DNA of 46,089 nucleotides from an uncultured Pseudomonadota bacterium (GTDB taxonomy: Bacteria > Myxococcota_A > UBA796 > SXON01): the NCBI GenBank assembly GCA_903875225.1, contig CAIQVJ010000087.1:1-46089 (forward strand), in the 5' to 3' direction. Numbering within the stretch: the stretch's first letter is position 1; the number at the start of each line of letters is the position of its first letter. The notes below the pieces were generated by a model, which saw only the letters and a program-made list of their open reading frames with translations, had not been told where the DNA came from and ran no database searches. Position numbers and translations under genes: made by a program. Below are positions 8,887 to 18,047 of the stretch, piece by piece.

Positions 8887-9648
8887 ATGCGCATCACCTC
8901 CTGCGGCATCACCGACGTCGGCGTAAAACGTACGAACAACGAAGACAACTACCTGATCAACGACGAGCTCTCGCTCTACATCGTCTGTGACGGCATGGGC
9001 GGGCATGCGGGCGGCGAATTTGCCAGCCAGATCGCGGTCAACACGGTCGAGGAGGTGCTGTCGAACCTCGAGAGCTCCCCCGAGGTGGATGCCGCGCGGG
9101 AAGACGGCCCCGTCGAGGTGATGCGCGAACGAATCCGGTACGCCATCCGGCTCGCTGGGAAGCGCATCTTCGAGAAGGCGCTCGCCGAGCCCGAGTACAA
9201 GGGAATGGGCACCACCTGCCTCGTGCTCCTCGTCGACTCGGGCAACGTGTTCATCGCGCACGTGGGCGACAGCCGCGGCTACATCGTCCGCGACGACCGC
9301 ATCGAGCAGCTCACCGAGGATCACTCGCTCGTGAACGAGAAGATCCGGGCCGGCGTGCTCACGCCGGAGCAGGCGAAGACCCACAAGCTCAAGAACATCA
9401 TCACGCGTTCGCTCGGCTACACCGAGGACGTGGAGATCGACATCCAGGTGCGCGCCGTGCGTCGCGGAGACCGCTACCTGCTCTGCTCCGACGGGTTGTC
9501 GAACCTCGTGGACATCGCTGAGCTCGGCGAGACCGTCCGCGGCCTGGCGCCCCAGGAGGCCGCGCGCAAGCTCATCCACCTCGCCTGCGAGCACGGCGGG
9601 GACGACAACATCACCGCGATCATCGCGCGGGTGGACGAGGTCAACTGA
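8887..9648 (+). CDS. PP2C-family serine/threonine protein phosphatase
   Basis: This is a cytoplasmic metal-dependent phosphatase of the Stp/PrpC type, 253 residues and a single catalytic domain. Metal-site and family motifs are all visible: NED at 18-20, DGMGGH at 35-40, GDSR at 127-130, TEDHS at 143-147, SDGL at 201-204 and GGDDN at 237-241. A TTATAG box at 8856-8861 and CAAGG just before the ATG fit a short-leader promoter. The family usually counteracts Hanks-type kinases, but none is in view. The stop overlaps the proposed start of the M23 peptidase gene, so the two are probably co-translated. Confidence 0.95.
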   Translation: MRITSCGITDVGVKRTNNEDNYLINDELSLYIVCDGMGGHAGGEFASQIAVNTVEEVLSNLESSPEVDAAREDGPVEVMRERIRYAIRLAGKRIFEKALAEPEYKGMGTTCLVLLVDSGNVFIAHVGDSRGYIVRDDRIEQLTEDHSLVNEKIRAGVLTPEQAKTHKLKNIITRSLGYTEDVEIDIQVRAVRRGDRYLLCSDGLSNLVDIAELGETVRGLAPQEAARKLIHLACEHGGDDNITAIIARVDEVN

Positions 9649-10598
9649 GCCCCCCCGAGGACGATCGCTTCACGCTGATCGCCATCCGGGAAGGCGGCCG
9701 GGGGCAGATCTGGCAGCGCTCGTTCGCGCGCAGGAAGGTCCAACGGGCCGCGGTCGCCGCGGGAGCGGGCCTGGCCGGGCTCCTCGTGGCGGCGCTCGCC
9801 GGCGCCTCCGGGCTCTACGGCACGGGCGACAGGGACCGGGTCGTGGCCGAGAACATGGAGCTCCGCGCGCGGCTCGACTCCGCACAGCACGCCCTGGACG
9901 AGGCTGCGCCCATGTTGCGGCGCGTGCGCGCCTACGACGAGGAGCTGCGGGACCTGGCCCGACGCCAGGCGCTGCCGGGCTTCGGGCCGCTCGACGAGGA
10001 CGCGATGGCGGAGCGGGAGGCATGGCTCGAGGGCGTGGCCGGCACGGCGCACCTGCACGAGCCGGCCGACGGCGACCCGCTGGCCGAGGCCGAGGAGGTG
10101 GAGAAGCGTGCATCGACGATCCGGGACGATGCGCGTGAGCTGATGAGCCACCTGGACGACCTCGACAAGAACCTGGACCGGCTCGCCGCTCTGTCCGACG
10201 GGCTGCCCGCGATCTGGCCCGTGAAGGGGGGCGTCATCACCTCAGGGTTCGGCTACCGGCTCAACCCGTTCGGGCACCGCGAGTGGAAGTTCCACGGCGG
10301 CGTCGACATCGGAGTGCCCTACGGCACACCGGTGTATGCCACGAACGATGGGATCATCACCTTCGCCGACTGGGACTCGGGCCACGGGCAGATGGTCGTC
10401 GTAGACCACGGGAACGACATCTCCACCCGGTACTGCCACCTCTCCAGCATCCTCGGAGCGGTGGGGGACCCGGTGACGGCCGGAGAGCTGGTCGGGCTCG
10501 CCGGAAACACCGGCATGTCCACCGGGCCGCACCTGCACTACGAGATCTGGTTCGGTGACGAGCGGGCAGACCCGCTGGAGTACCTCCCGGCCAGGTAG
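9645..10598 (+). CDS. Membrane-anchored M23 metallopeptidase (LytM/murein endopeptidase type)
   Basis: This is a predicted zinc peptidoglycan endopeptidase facing the periplasm. The first ATG/GTG/TTG in frame is GTG 9786, inside the membrane helix, and would remove the cytoplasmic tail. The frame upstream reads DDRFTLIAIREGGRG followed by an Arg-rich stretch and the helix, which is the usual N-terminus of this family. I therefore place the start at CTG 9645, overlapping the PP2C stop as CTGA, with GGACGAGG just upstream. The product is about 317 residues: helix about 35-58, coiled coil about 65-180, M23 domain from about 190. Zinc ligands are in HGGVD (about 216) and HLHYE (about 296). The HxxxD and HxH motifs are intact, so it is probably active. 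Confidence 0.9.
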   Translation: MSPPEDDRFTLIAIREGGRGQIWQRSFARRKVQRAAVAAGAGLAGLLVAALAGASGLYGTGDRDRVVAENMELRARLDSAQHALDEAAPMLRRVRAYDEELRDLARRQALPGFGPLDEDAMAEREAWLEGVAGTAHLHEPADGDPLAEAEEVEKRASTIRDDARELMSHLDDLDKNLDRLAALSDGLPAIWPVKGGVITSGFGYRLNPFGHREWKFHGGVDIGVPYGTPVYATNDGIITFADWDSGHGQMVVVDHGNDISTRYCHLSSILGAVGDPVTAGELVGLAGNTGMSTGPHLHYEIWFGDERADPLEYLPAR

Positions 10599-10599
10599 G

Positions 10600-11004
10600 T
10601 CAGCCGCCGACGACCCCGGTCACCATCGACCAGTCGGTGCCGTCGTCCGAGCAGGTGCCCGAAGCGGTGCTCTCGTCCGTGGCGGTGCCGGTGCAGGTGC
10701 GCCAGCGGGGGTTGATGCCGTCGAGCTGCACGGCAGCTGCGTCCACGACGCCACCGGCCGGCAGATCGTCCATCGACATGCTCCAATTGCTGAACGCAAA
10801 CGAGCAGTCATCCGCGTTGAACGCGACGTCGGCCGTCATCGGGGTGTCCCCCATCCGGAAGGCGTCGCCAGTGAGCGTCCAATTGCCGCTCGTCAACAGC
10901 GTGCAGGTGTCCCCGCCGTGAAGCGAGGTGTCGTCCGTGGCGGAGTCTCCGCCCCCGCTGCACGCCGCAAGCAACAGAGTGACCGACATCATCACAGGCC
11001 GCAT
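10600..11004 (-). CDS. Small secreted lipoprotein, unknown function
   Basis: The product has 134 residues with a lipoprotein signal (MRPVMMSVTLLLAAC) followed by a Gly/Ser/Asp linker. The body has about four cysteines and no domain I recognise. An AGGAG Shine-Dalgarno sequence lies 6-8 bases before the ATG. It converges on the M23 gene with a single base between the stops, and is divergent from the DUF3347-type gene at 11076. Confidence 0.75.
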   Translation of the reverse strand: MRPVMMSVTLLLAACSGGGDSATDDTSLHGGDTCTLLTSGNWTLTGDAFRMGDTPMTADVAFNADDCSFAFSNWSMSMDDLPAGGVVDAAAVQLDGINPRWRTCTGTATDESTASGTCSDDGTDWSMVTGVVGG

Positions 11005-11065
11005 GACCGACTCCTGGGTGCAGCTTGAAGTGCCACACTGACCGCAACCGGCATATCCAGCTTTC

Positions 11066-11071
11066 AGGAGG
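11066..11071 (+). promoter_or_regulatory. Shine-Dalgarno AGGAGG deciding a GTG start
   Basis: A perfect AGGAGG lies 4 bases before GTG 11076. It selects this start over the in-frame ATG at 11025, which would add a non-signal-like basic stretch. Confidence 0.7.
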
Positions 11072-11075
11072 CCGT

Positions 11076-11582
11076 GTGCTCACCCTGCTCTTCTCCCTGT
11101 TCATCTCCCACGCAAGCGCGGAGCCCGCGCCGGACGGATCGACGACAACCAGCGCTGCTCCGGTCCCGGTGGCAGTCACCGCGGACGTGATCACGCGGTA
11201 CGACGCCGTGCGGACTGCTCTCGTGGCCGACGACCTCGCCACGGCGAAAACCGCGGCTCAGGCCATGGCGACGTCCTCGCCGGGCGACTCGCCTGTGCTG
11301 GAGGCCACGAACGCCATCACCGCCGCTCCCGACCTGGCGACGGCCCGCGTGGCGTACTCCCAGCTCTCCCGCCTGCTGATCACGCGGCTCGCCGCGACCC
11401 CGTCGGCGCCGAAGGCCCTCGTCTACTTCTGCCCGATGTTCACCGGCTACGCCTACTGGCTGCAGCCCAAGGCGGGCCTCGCCAACCCGTACATGGGCCA
11501 GACGATGCCGGGCTGCGGCGAGGAGACGAGCCTGAAGGTGGCGCTGAAGGCTGCAAACTCCACCTCCACGAAGGTCCCGTGA
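11076..11582 (+). CDS. DUF3347-like periplasmic protein (heavy-metal-binding type)
   Basis: The product has 168 residues with a short signal peptide (MLTLLFSLFISHASA). The helical middle (ALVADDLATAKTAAQAM) and the C-terminal block YFCPM ... YWLQ ... NPYMG ... CG match the layout I know for DUF3347, a domain found alone or fused to copper/silver efflux adaptors. The conserved Cys/Met positions (CPM, and the later MPGCG) could bind metal; that is inference. Its stop overlaps the next gene's ATG, so it is coupled to a predicted outer-membrane barrel. That context suggests a metal-handling pair. Confidence 0.75.
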   Translation: MLTLLFSLFISHASAEPAPDGSTTTSAAPVPVAVTADVITRYDAVRTALVADDLATAKTAAQAMATSSPGDSPVLEATNAITAAPDLATARVAYSQLSRLLITRLAATPSAPKALVYFCPMFTGYAYWLQPKAGLANPYMGQTMPGCGEETSLKVALKAANSTSTKVP

Positions 11583-12535
11583 TGCTCCCGCTCCTGGCCG
11601 CCCTCCTCCTGCTCCCCGACGCGAACGCCGCCGCCTGCTCCTGCTCGCGTAGCGTCGCGCTCCCCAGCGGCAACCTCACGCGTGCCTGGGCGCTGATCGC
11701 AGGCTTCGACTACGGCGTGAACATGGAGGGAGACCCGCAGCTGTGGCGCGGCTTCTACGTGAAGGACCGGTACGGAGACAGCATGCCGGGCATGTACATG
11801 CCGCCGATGCTCGTGCAGAACTTCGCGCTCGGGGTGTCGCTGGGGCTCCCGGCACACTTCTCGCTGTCGACCACGTTGCCCTACATGTACAAGGACAACC
11901 TGATGTACCGCAACGTCGACGACCTGCCGTTGATGCCGGGCGACGAGGACCTCGCCTCCTTCAACGACGTCGACCTGACCGCCAAGTGGGGCTACAAGTC
12001 GAAGGACATGGGGACGTTCTTCGGCGTCGGCGCAGGCGTGACCTTCCCGACCGGCACGGTCTCGGTGGGGAGCCCCGTGCGGTCGGGGCGCGGGGTGTTC
12101 GGAGGCACCGCATCGGCGAACGCGGGGACGAAGCTCTCCCCGCACGTCGGGATCGCCGCGCAGGTGAGCGGCAGCATGGGCTTCGGTGCGGACAAGACCG
12201 GGTACGTGGTGGCGCCGATGGCGAGCCTGGTCGCGGGCGCCCGCTGGTCCCCGCGCGAGAACGGGAAGCTCTCGATCGCCCTCTTCGGGATCGAGCGATG
12301 GACCGGACAGGACAAGCTCACGTTCGAGGGGCAGACCCAGGAGTTGGTCTACAAGAACTCCGGTTCGATCGGCACCGACCTGGGTGCGGCGCTCGCCTAC
12401 ACCTTCTGGGCGAAGGACGTCCGCTCGGCCGGTTTCTCGTTGCGCGCCCAGGCGCCCGTGCTCCAGATCGTCGGCGACCCGATGTACGCGCAGAATTTCG
12501 GCGGTGCGGCGAGCATCACCTGGACTGCTCTGTAG
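11582..12535 (+). CDS. Outer-membrane beta-barrel protein, MetA-pathway/transporter-like
   Basis: The product has 317 residues. ATG 11582 overlaps the upstream stop; GTG 11579 is an alternative one codon earlier. A signal peptide (MLPLLAALLLLPDANA) is followed by ACSCSR. The rest alternates short amphipathic strands and Gly/Asn turns, such as GLPAHFSLSTTLPYMY and GVGAGVTFPTGTVSVG, which is the pattern of the PF13557-like barrel group. The final residue is Leu rather than the common Phe. It is translated with the DUF3347-like protein and may work with it. The exact substrate cannot be read from the sequence. Confidence 0.75.
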   Translation: MLPLLAALLLLPDANAAACSCSRSVALPSGNLTRAWALIAGFDYGVNMEGDPQLWRGFYVKDRYGDSMPGMYMPPMLVQNFALGVSLGLPAHFSLSTTLPYMYKDNLMYRNVDDLPLMPGDEDLASFNDVDLTAKWGYKSKDMGTFFGVGAGVTFPTGTVSVGSPVRSGRGVFGGTASANAGTKLSPHVGIAAQVSGSMGFGADKTGYVVAPMASLVAGARWSPRENGKLSIALFGIERWTGQDKLTFEGQTQELVYKNSGSIGTDLGAALAYTFWAKDVRSAGFSLRAQAPVLQIVGDPMYAQNFGGAASITWTAL

Positions 12536-12550
12536 GCTCGGACCCCGAGG

Positions 12551-13591
12551 TCAGAACGCCACGGTGACGTTCGCCTGCCCGGCGACCTTGACGCGTGGCG
12601 TCTGGTTCGTGTCGAGATGGGCCCACACCGAGTCCTTCCCGGTGGCCTGGCACTCCCACTCCCCCGGGGATCTCGCATCGCAATTCCGGGAGTCCGGTCC
12701 GAGCCCCACGACCACGAGCGCCCCGGCGCAGGCCGCAGCCCCCTGCTTGCAGAGCACCGTGACCGGGTGCGTCGGCGACAACGTCACGGTCATCGGCGGC
12801 TGTGTGGCGCTGTCAGGCACCGGCACCATGAAGAGCCCGCCACCAAAACCCGGGGCCTGCACCCAGATCGACGAGGGCGCATCCTTGCGCCTCGCCAACG
12901 TGAGGTGCCCGCTCGCATCGGTGTGCTGGGTGCGCAGGCCATCGTCCGAGACGTACGCGCTCGGGATGGGCTTGCCGGACGCATCCACGACCGTGAGATC
13001 GAGGCGCTCCAGGGGCTCGAGCTTCACCTTGGGAAAGTTCTGGATCGCGGTGGCCGTGAACGAAGCGACGGTGGTGCCACACGTCGGGTCGTCGATCTCC
13101 GCGACCAGCTGCCCGCAGGGCGCCTTCACGATCTTCGTCGGGCTCCCCACCGCCCAGTCGTACTCGCCGATCAACGTCGCGACGGGCGCGGGATCAGGTG
13201 TGTACACGCGCATCTTCCCGGCGGTCCCGCAGCCCTCGGACGTGACGTCCACGAGGTGCACGCAGGCCCCCTGGCAGGTCAGATCCACCCGGGCGTCCCC
13301 CGCGGGGCTCGGGGCCGGGCCCGCGTACACCAGCGCGGAGAACTTCCCGTCCTGGACCCGGTACGTACCCGGGGAGACATCGCTGAACGCGCACCCGAGC
13401 GGCGTTCCGTTGTCTTCGCAGGCGATCGGGACGACCTCGGTCTCGCCGGTGTTGTTGCTGCCGCCGATCCCCACACGTACGAGCCGCGTGTTCTCGGCCT
13501 TGTCGCAGTAGCTCACGCTGATCGTGGACTTCGTCCGTACCGGGCCCTCCGGGGGCGTCGAGCAGGCGAGGAGGGTCGCGAGGAGGAGCAT
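12551..13591 (-). CDS. Lipoprotein with carboxypeptidase-regulatory-like region, unknown function
   Basis: The product has 346 residues. The ATG at 13591 overlaps the upstream gene's TGA by one base; GTG 13594 is an alternative. The signal (MLLLATLLAC) has no basic residue. The middle part (LDLTVVDASGKPIPSAYVSDDG, then a DASG turn) resembles carboxypeptidase-regulatory or Ig-like beta-sandwich modules. Around a dozen cysteines suggest disulfides. It is the last gene of a three-gene minus-strand run from 16765 and converges on the barrel gene, with a small CTCGG/CCGAG palindrome at 12537-12549 between them. Confidence 0.75.
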   Translation of the reverse strand: MLLLATLLACSTPPEGPVRTKSTISVSYCDKAENTRLVRVGIGGSNNTGETEVVPIACEDNGTPLGCAFSDVSPGTYRVQDGKFSALVYAGPAPSPAGDARVDLTCQGACVHLVDVTSEGCGTAGKMRVYTPDPAPVATLIGEYDWAVGSPTKIVKAPCGQLVAEIDDPTCGTTVASFTATAIQNFPKVKLEPLERLDLTVVDASGKPIPSAYVSDDGLRTQHTDASGHLTLARRKDAPSSIWVQAPGFGGGLFMVPVPDSATQPPMTVTLSPTHPVTVLCKQGAAACAGALVVVGLGPDSRNCDARSPGEWECQATGKDSVWAHLDTNQTPRVKVAGQANVTVAF

Positions 13592-14877
13592 CACCAGATC
13601 ACCTTGCCCCGGCCCAGCGCAAGCTCGAGTCCGCGCACGGCGTGGGCGGAATCGCCGATGATGTCAAGGTAGATCTGCTCGTCCTTCGCCCGGATGTCCG
13701 GCAGCCTGTCGAAAGCGCCCTGCTTCTGCAGGTCCTTCACGGTGACGACCAGGTTCTGGGCGGCGCCCTCGATCGTGGTCAACTGCGCGGTGTCGGGCAC
13801 AAAAAGCCCCATCGCCTGCAACTTCGAGATCGTCTCCAGCCAGTGACCGAGGAACTTCAGACGTTGCACCGTCAATTTGAGCCGGTATGTCGAGTGCTCG
13901 CGCACCGCCTGATCGTAGATCGCCAGCTCGATCGGCAGCCGGTAGAACAGGAGGGGCACCTGGCCCTCCACCACCTTGCGGTCGTTGGGGGTGCCGTACC
14001 CACGCGCAACGGCGTACGCGACGCCCTGCACCAGGTGCGAGCCCCCGCACGGATACGCGAACAGGGGCTGCCCGGCCCGCTGGAAGGGCTCGCCCCGCTG
14101 CATGTCCTGCAGCATGAACGCGCTCTCCTGGAGCATCACCGCGGCATCGAACGAGGTGAGATCGTCGAGATCCATCACCGTGCCGTCCGTCGCCACCCAC
14201 TGCAGCTCCCCGGGCGCCCACGTGGCCAACCCCTGCAACGTCCAGGAGATGTCGCCGGGATCGGTGAACGAGCTGTGGTTCTTCGCGGGCACCAGGTAGG
14301 TCTTGAGCAGCGTCCACCGGTACAGGTCCGCGATCGCCGCGGTCCCGGTGCGCGTCGTGAAGGTCGCCGCCGGGTCCACGCCGGCCTCCGACATGTTCTT
14401 CAGGAGCAGGTCGCTGTGCGGCTCGACGCGGACCTTGCCAAGCTCGGTCGGGAACCCGAGCAGCGTGAGCGTCCCGGCCTGTCGCGGCTCCGCATAGTTC
14501 GCAAACAGGTGGGCGACCGCCTCCCGCCCGTCCGAGAGGCGGAAATCCTTGCCACGGGCCAGCAGACCATGGGCGATCGCCCAGGGGTTCTCCGGATCCG
14601 CGTCCCACGTGTCCACCACCACGCCCAGCGTAGCGAGCGCTGCGTCGTAGTCAGGCATCGCGGGGATGGGCATGGGCACGGCGTTGTCGTGTGGCGGGGA
14701 GACGGGCACGAGCTTTCGGATGTTCTCGGCTGTCCAGACAGTTGTCTTCGCTGCAGGTTCCGGAGCGGGCGCGACCGGTGTCGGGGCAGACGCGACAGGC
14801 TTCGGGGCGGGCGGCGTACCGACCGGCTCCTGCTGCCCAGCACACGCCACCCACAGCAGGAGCAGGCTGGCGCTCAT
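13591..14877 (-). CDS. Lipoprotein, unknown, largely helical
   Basis: The product has 428 residues. The start at 14877 gives a lipoprotein signal (MSASLLLLWVAC) and a Pro/Ala linker; the frame upstream is open but Arg-rich and unlikely. The mature part looks mostly alpha-helical, with a conserved-looking segment HSSFTDPGDISWTLQGL near residue 210 and no enzyme motif I recognise. It is translationally linked to the downstream lipoprotein (one-base overlap) and lies 64 bases after the discoidin/NHL gene, so the three are probably one transcript. Confidence 0.75.
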   Translation of the reverse strand: MSASLLLLWVACAGQQEPVGTPPAPKPVASAPTPVAPAPEPAAKTTVWTAENIRKLVPVSPPHDNAVPMPIPAMPDYDAALATLGVVVDTWDADPENPWAIAHGLLARGKDFRLSDGREAVAHLFANYAEPRQAGTLTLLGFPTELGKVRVEPHSDLLLKNMSEAGVDPAATFTTRTGTAAIADLYRWTLLKTYLVPAKNHSSFTDPGDISWTLQGLATWAPGELQWVATDGTVMDLDDLTSFDAAVMLQESAFMLQDMQRGEPFQRAGQPLFAYPCGGSHLVQGVAYAVARGYGTPNDRKVVEGQVPLLFYRLPIELAIYDQAVREHSTYRLKLTVQRLKFLGHWLETISKLQAMGLFVPDTAQLTTIEGAAQNLVVTVKDLQKQGAFDRLPDIRAKDEQIYLDIIGDSAHAVRGLELALGRGKVIW

Positions 14878-14941
14878 GGGTCGGCCCGGCGAGCAGGCGT
14901 GCCCAGCCCGTCCGGCGCGAAGCGACGGAGGGGGCGCACGA

Positions 14942-16765
14942 TCACTCGCTCTTCCCGTCGGTCTCGTCCGTCTCGTCGGACTTCGACTTGCCCTTCTTCG
15001 CATCCACCTCGTCCACGTGGCGCTGCAGCGCGTCCACGTGAAGGATGCGGTCGCGGTCGGTGATGAACGCCATCCCCTGCGAGATCGCGAATCGCGGCCG
15101 TTCGAGCGGGAAGTCGCTCACCTGCACCTTCCAGTCGAGCTTGCCCGGCTTCTTGAAGTTGAACACGTACCCCGTGTCCGTGAGCGCCCACAGGCGACCG
15201 GCCTCGTCGACGGTGATGTCCAGGTCCTCGAAGCCCTCGCCGAGGATCTTGTTGTCCACCACCACGCCGTACCGAAACCCATCAGCGTTGTAGGCCACGA
15301 TCTTGTTTCCGAAGGCCATGTACAGCCTGCCGTCGGAGCCAGCCTGCACCGCGTTGGGCGTTCCGTCCTGCACGGTCCAGCGCTGGACCTCCTCGGAGTC
15401 GAGCGTGTAGGTGACGGCCGTGTCGCCCACGATGGCCACGAGGTCCTTCTTCTGGGGGTTCCAGGTGAGGTAGCCCTCACCGCCCACCTTCGGCTCGAGC
15501 TCGTGGTCGCAGCGCACCGTCCAGCCGATCTTCACGCGGCCCTCCCCGTCGAAGATCTGCACCCGGGCGTGACTGTCGAGCACCGCGTAGGTGTCCGTGT
15601 CCTTCCCGGGGATGATCTCCACGTCGACCGGGTTGATGAACCCGCCAGACTCCGAGCTCGCTTCGGAGCCCCCGACGTACCATTTCCGCGTGGAGCCGAA
15701 CCACTGGTTCGTCACGTTCGCGGGCACGCCCCACTGCTTGAGGCTCACCCCCTCGGAGTTGAAACGTTGCACCCGGTTGTTTCCGGGGTCGGCCACGTAC
15801 ACGTCGCCATACCGGTCGATCTCGACCGCCACGGGCTCGCCGAACCCCTGGATCGCGCCGACCTCCCAGCCCGTCTCTCCCCACGCCTTGATGTTCCGGC
15901 GCCCGCCGCCCCGAAGCTCGGCGTACGCCTCGAAGATCTCGATCAGCTCCCGCATGTCCTTCTGCTGCTTGCCGAGCGCGCGCAGCGCTGCCATCTGGAT
16001 GCCGGGGATGCCGTTCGGGTCCCTCAGCTTGCGGATCGCGTCGATGGACTTCTGATCGGGCACGATGGCCTGCGCGCGGTACCCGACGGGCACCAGGGTC
16101 GTGATCCGCTTCTGCAGGTAGTCCGGGCCGTTCGCCGCAGCCGCGATCAGGAACGCGAGCGAGTCCATGTCGTCCGGGTTCTCCTTGTGCTTCTGGTAGG
16201 CCTCGAGCACCTGCGTCTCGAAGTCGGCGGCGAGCTTGGCGCCCTCCTTGCCGGCCCGGAAGGCGTCCACCTTCTCGACTGCCTTCAGCCGCTCGCCTTC
16301 CGTGAAATTCACGGCGACCTCGGAGAGGTACAGGTCGGGGAACACGCCGCCGTCGTACACGTCCACGACGTCGATCCGGACCACCTTTCCGGTCGCGTCG
16401 ATCGGGAGGTCGAACCGCTGCACCTCGTCCTGGATGCGGACCTCGTCCTTCACGACCTTCCCATCCACCGAGATCTTGAGGGTTCGCGGCCGGGAGTACT
16501 CCTTGAAGGAGTCCACGCCCTTGGTGAGGTTGCCCGGCCAGATGGAGAGCTCGTCGATCTTCGTGCTGGCTCCGAGGTCCACTTCGAGCCACGCGCCACT
16601 CCCTGCGCCGATCTCGCCCTCGGCCCAGCCGGTCGAGAGCAGCCCGTCGGTCGCGAGGTCCGCGGTGTGTTTCCCGTCGCTGTCCTCCCTGACCGAGGAG
16701 CTCGTGACCTTGCCGGCGGCAAAGGCGTCGTTGGAGAGGGCGATCGCAAGCAGCATGGAAAGCAT
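14942..16765 (-). CDS. Secreted protein with discoidin-like N-domain and NHL beta-propeller
   Basis: The product has 607 residues with a signal peptide (MLSMLLAIALSNDAFA). The N-terminal domain (about 20-150) has the DGLLSTGWAEG...GAWLEVDLG pattern of discoidin/F5-8C or NADase-type glycan-binding folds. A helical spacer follows (about 155-275), then NHL-type propeller blades with the diagnostic phrase GDVYVADPGNNRVQRF near residue 320. The C-terminus is Lys/Asp/Glu-rich. A GGAG sits 8 bases before the ATG and GGTAGA (16786-16791, minus) could be the -10 box. It heads a three-gene run with two lipoproteins. A binding or scaffolding role in the envelope is inference. Confidence 0.85.
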   Translation of the reverse strand: MLSMLLAIALSNDAFAAGKVTSSSVREDSDGKHTADLATDGLLSTGWAEGEIGAGSGAWLEVDLGASTKIDELSIWPGNLTKGVDSFKEYSRPRTLKISVDGKVVKDEVRIQDEVQRFDLPIDATGKVVRIDVVDVYDGGVFPDLYLSEVAVNFTEGERLKAVEKVDAFRAGKEGAKLAADFETQVLEAYQKHKENPDDMDSLAFLIAAAANGPDYLQKRITTLVPVGYRAQAIVPDQKSIDAIRKLRDPNGIPGIQMAALRALGKQQKDMRELIEIFEAYAELRGGGRRNIKAWGETGWEVGAIQGFGEPVAVEIDRYGDVYVADPGNNRVQRFNSEGVSLKQWGVPANVTNQWFGSTRKWYVGGSEASSESGGFINPVDVEIIPGKDTDTYAVLDSHARVQIFDGEGRVKIGWTVRCDHELEPKVGGEGYLTWNPQKKDLVAIVGDTAVTYTLDSEEVQRWTVQDGTPNAVQAGSDGRLYMAFGNKIVAYNADGFRYGVVVDNKILGEGFEDLDITVDEAGRLWALTDTGYVFNFKKPGKLDWKVQVSDFPLERPRFAISQGMAFITDRDRILHVDALQRHVDEVDAKKGKSKSDETDETDGKSE

Positions 16766-16877
16766 GATCAGACTCCGACGGAGGTTCTACCGGAACACGC
16801 CGGGGGTGTCCATGCGTTCCGGCCAGATGGGACGCAGCTTTACCGGGGGTTGACGTGGAGGCGCGACCTCGAGGCCG

Positions 16878-17975
16878 TCAGCGCAGGCCCGGGCTCCGCT
16901 GGAGCACCCACAGTTGGTCTGCTGTGAGCGCCTCGCTGTCCGTGTCGTTCACCCACCACATGAGGTCCCCGTCCACGCCGCACTCCGCCGAAGAGAGGGC
17001 GCCGTTGCCGTCCGTGTCGGCATCGAGCGTGCACATCGGCGTGTCGTCCAGCGGGTCACCGCCCTCGCCATTCCACTCGACGGGGTGGAGGAGCCCGAGA
17101 AAGTGCCCCAGTTCGTGGGCGAGCGAATGCGCCGGATCGGGCGCCGAGAGGGCGATGGCGATGCAGCTCTCGCTGGTGCCCGGGCGACCGGCGGCGCCCG
17201 GTGCCGGGCTCACTCCCCCTGCTGAGAAGCTGTCCGGCCCGGGGTCCCCCTGGATGTCGTCGACCAGCACCACCGCGATCGCCCCCGGCTCGACGTCCAG
17301 CCCGCGACACAAGCGGGCGCCCTCGCCCACGACAGCCGTCGCCGCCAGCGGCTCGGAATAGCTGTCCGTCGGCAGGTCGGACCACGTCACATCGCCCAAC
17401 TCCAGTCCGAACCTCGAATAGGCGTCGAAGGCCTCCTCGATCACACCCAGGACGGCCGGATCTGCCCCTGCGTCCTCCGCGGTCATGCCGGTCCCGGACC
17501 CCACGTAGATACCAAGGTTCACCCTGTTTGCTTCGCGGGAACCCCACACGACCGAGCATTCGGTCTCGGCTTCCTCGGGCTCGACCTGGACGCGGAACGT
17601 GAAGATCCCCGGCTCCACGGGCTCGTTCGGAGCCTGCGGGAATTGCTCCACCAGGAGCGGGCCGGGGACCAAGAGCAGGTAGTGTGGGTTGTCCGGGATC
17701 AGTCTCGAGTAGCCGGCGATGACCCCGTTCGGCCCGGAGAGGCTGAACAGCGAGTACTGATGCACATCGTCGTCGTCGCCGCACACGAGGTTGAACGACT
17801 CGACCCCCTCGGGAACCTCGAATCGCTGGGGCTCGCTCACGATGTTCCCACCGAGCTGGGGGCGAAACCGTATGGTCCAGGACTCGGGGTACTCCCCGCG
17901 TTGAACCGTACATGCCACGAGCCAGAAGATCACGACTGCGGTGTATCCGCAGCGGGGGGAGTCCGAGCGGGGCAC
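16878..17975 (-). CDS. Metzincin-type zinc metalloprotease lipoprotein
   Basis: This is a predicted secreted zinc protease anchored by lipid. The C-terminal catalytic part has HELGHFLGLLHP at about residues 285-296 (HExxHxxGxxH) and, further on, DLMWW followed by LTADQLWVLQRSP, which matches the Met-turn and last helix of matrixin/pappalysin-like enzymes. About 260 residues with beta-rich character precede it. I favour GTG 17975, giving MPRSDSPRCGYTAVVIFWLVAC with a basic N-region; GTG 17933 would leave only seven residues before the lipid-modified Cys. The product is about 365 residues. It is divergent from the barrel-like gene at 18096, with a Fur-box-like array between them. Confidence 0.82.
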   Translation of the reverse strand: MPRSDSPRCGYTAVVIFWLVACTVQRGEYPESWTIRFRPQLGGNIVSEPQRFEVPEGVESFNLVCGDDDDVHQYSLFSLSGPNGVIAGYSRLIPDNPHYLLLVPGPLLVEQFPQAPNEPVEPGIFTFRVQVEPEEAETECSVVWGSREANRVNLGIYVGSGTGMTAEDAGADPAVLGVIEEAFDAYSRFGLELGDVTWSDLPTDSYSEPLAATAVVGEGARLCRGLDVEPGAIAVVLVDDIQGDPGPDSFSAGGVSPAPGAAGRPGTSESCIAIALSAPDPAHSLAHELGHFLGLLHPVEWNGEGGDPLDDTPMCTLDADTDGNGALSSAECGVDGDLMWWVNDTDSEALTADQLWVLQRSPGLR

Positions 17976-18047
17976 CTCCCGCGGCTCGGTGGCACGTGCG
18001 ACGAAAAAACCCTCCTCGCGGATCCCGCTCCTTTCCGTCGTGTTATT

